Assembly (NCBI GenBank): GCA_001775395.1
Contig: MEWP01000050.1
Coordinates: 1 to 45,933 of the forward strand
Reading direction: 5' to 3'
Source: a candidate division Zixibacteria bacterium RBG_16_53_22
GTDB taxonomy: Bacteria; Zixibacteria; MSB-5A5; UBA10806
DNA: 45,933 nt
Of the stretch, positions 41,746 through 45,933 are shown in pieces. A program made the translations under genes and the position numbers. The notes under the pieces are model-generated. The model had not been told where the DNA came from. It saw nothing but the letters and a program-made list of their open reading frames with translations, and made no database searches. Within the stretch, counting starts at the first letter, position 1. Every line of letters begins with the position of its first letter.

Positions 41746-42708
41746 ATGAAAATCCTTTGTCCAAACTGCAGCGAACACTCAGCCTTCACCCCGGATTTAG
41801 TCGTATGTAAACATTGTGGAGGAAAGTTTAGAGACGCATCCGGTATTTTTGATTTTGTGAACGCCCCTGATCGTGCCGAGGAAAAAAGTTTCTACGATCA
41901 TGTTTATGCACAGGCAACAAAAGAGAATTACGCTAAACGAACAGTTGATAGCGTGTTGCCATTATGGGACCTGCCGGAGTCGCCGGAAAACAGGATCGTG
42001 CTTGAACAAATTGGTGATTTGTCTGGTAAGACCGTGCTATTGCTCGGTAATGGTGAGTCGGTAAAGGAGTTGCTATTTCTGAAAATGGGTCCCACGCATC
42101 TTGTTTATTCGGATCTTTCGACTCATGCCTTAATAAATATTCTTGAGCGCTTCGATTTGGATCAATACCAGAATCAGCTGACCTTCGCTGCGGTCGACGC
42201 GCACTATATACCGTTCGCCAATGAAACATTCGATGTGATCTATGGGTTCGAAATGGTTCATCATCTTCCAGATTTGGATCGTTTTTTCGTTTCAGCGATG
42301 ACGGCACTCAAACCAGGTGGCCACACTATTTTCATGGATGATGCATTTGCACCGATCTGGCATTACTCGAAACAGACTTGGCTAAAGCCGCTAATGAAAA
42401 TGAGTCATCAGAAAACTGGAATTTCACCGGAAGATTATCGATTTTCAATGAAAGGTGGTTTTAAGGAAGATGATTTGGCGGGAAGAATACGGCTCGCCGG
42501 AGGTGAGCCCTGGTTCATTCGTGCATCGTTCGTTACATACCTGTTCTATCGTGGCGCCGAAAAGTTGTTGCCACACAGGGTCAATAGAGTACTCAGGAGC
42601 CGAAAAGTTTCCAGAGCAGTAAACTATGTCGATAAGTGGTTGTGTAAAATACCCCTTCTAAGAAAAAATCAGATTCGTCTGATTTGGGGATTTACGAAAC
42701 TTCCGTAG
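41746..42708 (+). CDS. SAM-dependent methyltransferase with N-terminal zinc ribbon
   Basis: 320 residues. Two cysteine pairs at the start (CPNCSEH and VVCKHCGGKF) form a small zinc ribbon of the Trm112-like/UbiE-linked kind. Class I Rossmann core follows: TVLLLGNGESVKELLFL (motif I, about 95-111), HLVYSDLSTHAL (motif II acidic), FAAVDAHYIPFANETFDVIY (motifs III/IV) and FEMVHHLPDLDRFF, then ALKPGGHTIFMDDAF. Likely methylates a sugar or lipid intermediate. It is flanked on both sides by decayed transposases and is AT-richer than the AsnB/ligase block, suggesting cargo from transposition. Substrate not known. Confidence 0.8.
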   Translation: MKILCPNCSEHSAFTPDLVVCKHCGGKFRDASGIFDFVNAPDRAEEKSFYDHVYAQATKENYAKRTVDSVLPLWDLPESPENRIVLEQIGDLSGKTVLLLGNGESVKELLFLKMGPTHLVYSDLSTHALINILERFDLDQYQNQLTFAAVDAHYIPFANETFDVIYGFEMVHHLPDLDRFFVSAMTALKPGGHTIFMDDAFAPIWHYSKQTWLKPLMKMSHQKTGISPEDYRFSMKGGFKEDDLAGRIRLAGGEPWFIRASFVTYLFYRGAEKLLPHRVNRVLRSRKVSRAVNYVDKWLCKIPLLRKNQIRLIWGFTKLP

Positions 42709-42820
42709 AGCCAAATATCCACCTCGTATGTGCGGGATCCGGCTTAGGAATTGGAAGTCAATGCCCGTATTATTATGACCAGGTTACTCGATTGTCCAAA
42801 GTCCCGGTGGCTTAGGGCGA

Positions 42821-43570
42821 GACTCCGAAATTGGCGCGTCCGCGCCGTTAGACCGCGGATTCACGGTGTCGGAGTCCACGGTGTACAGGCTTCTCCGGCA
42901 GGCTGGCTGGATCAATCCGAAGGAACCGCGGCAGTTCACGGCGTCTTCGGAATACCGCGTCAAGACGAGGCGGCCCAACCAGATGTGGCAGACGGATGCG
43001 ACGTACCTGCTGGTCAATAACTGGGGCTGGTATTACCTGATCTCGGTGCTGGACGATTTCAGCCGCAGGATCCTGGCGTAGAAGCTCCAGAACACGTTGG
43101 ATGCGGACGCGTTCAGCGAGGTCGTGGAACTGGCGTGCGAAGTCACAGGGATGTACCAGGTTCTCGAAGAAAACCGCTCGAAGCTTCTGTCGGACAACGG
43201 GGCGGCGCTGATCTCGAAGCCCTTCGGCGACTACCTGGAGGCCAAGGGGATCGGCCATATCTTCGCCTCGCCGTTCCATCCGCAGACCAACGGCAAGATC
43301 GAGCGGTACCACAGCTCGTGCAAGGAGCAGGTGAACCTGTTCACCTGGGAAACGCCAGCGGAACTGGAGGAGGAGATTGGCCGGTTCATCGCCTTCTACA
43401 ACGAACGGCGGTATCACGAAGCGCTTGGCAACGTGACGCTGGATGATGTGTACTACGGGAGAAGGGAATTGATCCTGGCGCGTCGGGCGAGATTGAAGGA
43501 AGAAATGCTGGCCCGGCGCAGGGCGGTGAACACCCAACCGCGGAGGACGGAGGGAGAAACCATACCTTAA
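42821..43570 (+). pseudogene. IS3-type transposase (rve/DDE ORF B) remnant with nonsense codon
   Basis: One frame runs from about 42821: DRGFTVSESTVYRLLRQAGW, then MWQTDATYLLVNNWGWYYLI (first Asp), DDFSRRILA, TAG at 43079-43081, and in the same frame [40 protein letters not shown] (second Asp), [10 protein letters not shown] (Glu) and [20 protein letters not shown]. The family has Trp at the stop (RRILAWKL), so TGG became TAG. The N-terminal part (HTH region before SESTVYR) is missing or out of frame. All three catalytic acids are still present. Confidence 0.82.
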
Positions 43571-43940
43571 CTCAGAACCCGAAAAGTCTCATTCCTTAAG
43601 ACGACGTACACAGGAAAAGGCAACGTTTTAATAATGATAAGAGCGATAAAACTAACCCATCTAGATGAGATGAACAAGATCTATTTTCCGTATTTACAGA
43701 ATGATTTAAAATATTGATGAATCGACTATTTGGGTTTTTTTAAAAAAAATATGTCGGCCGATGTCATACAATAAACGGATGAGTAGTTTCTAAAATATCG
43801 AATTCGATTGGAGGAATTTGTTAATACTCTATCAAAGGAAGGTTATATTTGGCTCGGTTCGATATCTTGATTCTTATTGATGATTTGATTATTTTTTATA
43901 AGCAAAGGAAGGATAGAAATAACGCCCTAAGTGGACCAAA
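43571..43940. other. AT-rich intergenic stretch, no gene seen
   Basis: 370 bp between the IS3-type remnant and the SGNH lipoprotein gene, with long T and A runs (for example around 43735-43752). The only frame with any merit is 43634-43717 (27 codons, starting MIRAIKLTHLDEMN), a possible scrap of an N-terminal domain but too short to call. No clear promoter or hairpin terminator could be defended. Confidence 0.5.
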
Positions 43941-44660
43941 ATGATTAATCTTCTGCGGATTCTTACTTCATTTTTCATCTTATTGTCCGCTTGCTCACAC
44001 AGCACAAGCAATCAAGAACCTGTCAATAATCCTGTCGATAATAAGGGAAAAAAACGCATACTCCTGTTGGGGGCCTCAATTGGAAGAAACTGGAATATTC
44101 CGTCTCTGCCTGAAAGAATAACCAACCATGATTATATTTTTGAATATGTCGATGGGGGCGCGTTCGATAAAAGTGCGAAACTGATGGAAATCCTGGCCCG
44201 GCAAGAGGACAAGCCGGACGCCGTTTTTCTCAAGGAATGCGCCGCCTACTTTCCCGGCGATATCAAGCATTATCAAAGCTTGATGAAGCAATGGGTCGAG
44301 GCTTGCCGAAAAGCCAATGTTATTCCTATTCCGACGACAGTAGTTCCAGTCACACGATGGCATTTTTTAAAAAAATTTGCCGTAGATATTGTCAAGTTGA
44401 GAAATCCCTTCAGACTAGGCAGCCCCTTGAAGGCGAACAGACAACTAGCTATTCAGGCATATAATGACTGGATCAGGAGCTTTTGCGCCCAAAATGATCT
44501 CCTCATGTTGGATCTCGAAAAAACCGTTAGAATAAGCGAGAAAAACCGATATCTCAGGAGCGACTTGGCCACGGTAGATGGGCTTCATCTCAACCAAAAG
44601 GGTTATCAACTCTTGGATCAAATTGTCATTCCCACGATCGAAAAAGTGAATTGGAAATGA
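43941..44660 (+). CDS. SGNH/GDSL-like hydrolase lipoprotein
   Basis: 239 residues. Signal MINLLRILTSFFILLSAC with lipobox LLSAC, Cys18 lipidated. Block I ILLLGASIGRNW contains the GxS of SGNH hydrolases (Ser in GAS); block V is VDGLHLNQKGYQLLDQIV with the Asp-x-x-His dyad (DGLH). Central KECAAYFPGDIKHYQSLMKQ is not diagnostic. Likely an esterase or acetylesterase acting on the glycan in the periplasm. ATG 43941 lies in AT-rich DNA, and its ribosome site is weak. The next acetyltransferase gene starts 49 bp later, a pairing that fits O-acetyl turnover. Confidence 0.75.
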   Translation: MINLLRILTSFFILLSACSHSTSNQEPVNNPVDNKGKKRILLLGASIGRNWNIPSLPERITNHDYIFEYVDGGAFDKSAKLMEILARQEDKPDAVFLKECAAYFPGDIKHYQSLMKQWVEACRKANVIPIPTTVVPVTRWHFLKKFAVDIVKLRNPFRLGSPLKANRQLAIQAYNDWIRSFCAQNDLLMLDLEKTVRISEKNRYLRSDLATVDGLHLNQKGYQLLDQIVIPTIEKVNWK

Positions 44661-44709
44661 GCGGAGAGGTCATGATCAGATCACAGAAAGGGATTTGTGG
44701 AGGCAGATA

Positions 44710-45162
44710 ATGCTCCTGGCAAGAGGCATAAGAGATCGTCTGGTCAAGATATCCTCATGGCTCGTCGTCAATTATTATCGTTTTATGGGAGTTAAGATCG
44801 GAAAAAGTTGTTTTATCAGTATTCACGCTTATCTTGATGTGAGACGGGGGAAAATATCAATAGGAAATGGTGTTGCCATAGCCAGAGGTTCCTATGTTTT
44901 AAGTCATACGGGATTTCGCCCGTCAAAAGAGGGAGAAATTACCGTCATCGAAGACAATGTGAGAATATTCGTCAACGCCGTTATTCAACCCAACGTCAGA
45001 ATAGGAAAAAACGCAATCGTCGGAGCCGGATCTGTCGTGATGAGAGACGTTCCTCCCAATGCCGTTGTTCAGGGGAACCCCGCAAGGGTGGTCGGTTACG
45101 TGTCATCAGAAGAATCGCCAGGCACTCCCGGTCCGACCATCACTCAGAAAGACCAGCCTTAG
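44710..45162 (+). CDS. Hexapeptide-repeat acetyltransferase
   Basis: 150 residues from ATG 44710, with TGGAGG 7 bp upstream; an in-frame TTG at 44695 would precede that ribosome site. Left-handed beta-helix: VKIGKSCFISIHAYLDVRRG, ISIGNGVAIARGSYVLSHTG, ITVIEDNVRIFVNAVIQPNV, RIGKNAIVGAGSVVMRDVPP, NAVVQGNPARVVG. This is the CoA-dependent O-acetyltransferase type (WcaF/Maa-like), with the loop LSHTGFR at the usual catalytic His position. Unlike the copy at 16180 it is intact. Acceptor sugar unknown. Confidence 0.84.
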   Translation: MLLARGIRDRLVKISSWLVVNYYRFMGVKIGKSCFISIHAYLDVRRGKISIGNGVAIARGSYVLSHTGFRPSKEGEITVIEDNVRIFVNAVIQPNVRIGKNAIVGAGSVVMRDVPPNAVVQGNPARVVGYVSSEESPGTPGPTITQKDQP

Positions 45163-45253
45163 TTCCCAATTTCTTTCTGACCATCTCCACAGTCTTCTGG
45201 CTGAGAGTAGTGAAGTCTTAATTGCATAAATGTAGGGGGAGGAACCAGTAATA

Positions 45254-45933
45254 ATGGGGAAGCAAAGGAATAAGCCGTGGACTGGAGCAAAATGGAAAGG
45301 GATTATCCTCGCCGGCGGGGCCGGGACGAGACTCTTTCCCATCACCAAGGCGGTAAGCAAGCAGCTCCTTCCCGTCTACGACAAGCCAATGATCTATTAC
45401 CCCCTCTCAGTCCTAATGATTGCGGGGATCCGGGATATCCAGATCATCTCCACGCCAGAGGAACTACCCCGGTTCAAGAGGCTCCTGGAGGACGGGTCCC
45501 AATGGGGAGTCCGGTTTTCCTACGCCGTCCAGCCACGTCCGGAGGGGCTGGCGCAGGCCTTTCTCATCAGCAGGGAGTTCATCGGAAAGGACAATGTCTG
45601 CCTCATCCTGGGGGACAACATTTTTTACGGGCAAGGGTTCCAACAGACACTTCGGAAGGCGACACAGCTCAAGAAAGGTGCTCTCATCTTCGGGTACTGG
45701 GTACGGGATCCAGAACGATACGGAGTCGTGGAGTTCGACGGGTCGGGAAAGGTGCTGAGCATCGAGGAGAAACCCAGGAAACCGAAATCGAGCTATGCGG
45801 TTCCCGGCCTGTACTTCTTTGACAACCGCGTGGTGGAGTTTGCCTCCGGGCTCAAGCCTTCGGCCCGCGGGGAACTGGAGATTGCGGATGTGATCAACGA
45901 TTACCTTGCGCGCGGAGATTTGCATGTGGAACT
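45254..45933 (+). CDS. rmlA: Glucose-1-phosphate thymidylyltransferase, 3'-partial
   Basis: Frame open to the window end (about 226 residues seen). [110 protein letters not shown] are the RmlA/RfbA signatures. It makes dTDP-glucose, the first step to dTDP-rhamnose, which would fit the rhamnosyl-type GT2 at 17375. ATG 45254 gives 13 extra residues before the usual start [16 protein letters not shown] is about 11 bp upstream and no nearer start exists. Direction and position suggest rml genes continue beyond the window. Confidence 0.9.
   Translation, partial: MGKQRNKPWTGAKWKGIILAGGAGTRLFPITKAVSKQLLPVYDKPMIYYPLSVLMIAGIRDIQIISTPEELPRFKRLLEDGSQWGVRFSYAVQPRPEGLAQAFLISREFIGKDNVCLILGDNIFYGQGFQQTLRKATQLKKGALIFGYWVRDPERYGVVEFDGSGKVLSIEEKPRKPKSSYAVPGLYFFDNRVVEFASGLKPSARGELEIADVINDYLARGDLHVE

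Noticed and set aside
5755-43081. Several in-frame TAG codons (5755, 6388, 22215, 43079) as a sign of amber recoding
   Set aside because: The MazF and beta-helix cases also carry frameshifts or truncation, and TAG ends clearly intact genes (wzx at 10032, nucleotidyltransferase at 21341, asnB at 28626, GT4 at 31130). Ordinary pseudogene decay explains them.
43634-43717. 27-codon frame MIRAIKLTHLDEMN... as a small gene
   Set aside because: Faintly like the start of an acetyltransferase, but too short, without a ribosome site or continuation in any frame.
1-45933. tRNA, rRNA, CRISPR arrays, c-di-GMP riboswitches and rho-independent terminators
   Set aside because: I looked for conserved cores, regular repeats and GC stem plus T-run signals by eye and found none I could defend.

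Overview
This window is a long exopolysaccharide/O-antigen type assembly locus, read almost entirely on the + strand, from a Gram-negative bacterium. Outer-membrane export parts, a Wzz/tyrosine-kinase pair, a PEP-CTERM-like tail, an EpsI fragment, a PrsT-like TPR lipoprotein and a WecA-type enzyme together resemble the exosortase-associated (XrtA/EpsH) loci of deltaproteobacteria (Desulfuromonadota/Desulfobacterota). That placement is inference; no rRNA or housekeeping marker is present. Base composition is patchy: GC-rich CGCG-loaded blocks (about 14.4-17.0 kb and 19.6-21.3 kb) alternate with AT-rich ones (6.8-7.8, 24.6-24.8, 43.6-45.2 kb), as expected of a mosaic built by repeated transfer.
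Layout. 0-5.1 kb: export and chain-length module (SLBB exporter end, beta-barrel, Wzz, BY-kinase), a broken GGDEF-like/sugar transferase gene and a small PEP-CTERM-like secreted protein. 5.1-8.45 kb: a graveyard with MazE/MazF, WecB and NodU-type carbamoyltransferase remnants around one intact secreted beta-helix protein. 8.45-14.2 kb: Wzx, FAD oxidoreductase, GT4 and Wzy. 14.4-17.25 kb: acyl ligase, acyl carrier protein and a hexapeptide acyltransferase split by a 214-bp MITE-like element, then an ISL3 fragment. 17.4-24.6 kb: glycosyltransferases, a LegB-like dehydratase/nucleotidyltransferase/epimerase trio and a polysaccharide deacetylase, with beta-helix and deacetylase scraps. 24.8-31.1 kb: heparinase-like lyase, asparagine synthase, AlgD-like dehydrogenase and a GT4. 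31.1-35.7 kb: EpsI fragment, WecA-like enzyme, PrsT-like protein and a second BY-kinase with a damaged P-loop. 35.8-40.7 kb: ACP, second asparagine synthase, second acyl ligase and an opposing NAD-synthase-like gene. 40.8-43.6 kb: decayed IS1595 and IS3-like transposases flanking a methyltransferase. 43.9 kb to end: SGNH lipoprotein, acetyltransferase and the start of rmlA.
How it fits together: a lipid-linked repeat would be started by the WecA-like enzyme (the other candidate initiator is broken), extended by five glycosyltransferases, decorated by acyl/amide chemistry (two ligase-ACP sets, two AsnB proteins, acyltransferases, deacetylase), flipped by Wzx, polymerised by Wzy, sized by Wzz/BY-kinase and exported through the SLBB protein and barrel. 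At least ten decayed genes sit at module boundaries. The clearest single event is the MITE insertion, whose removal with one copy of an 8-bp target duplication restores a complete acyltransferase frame.
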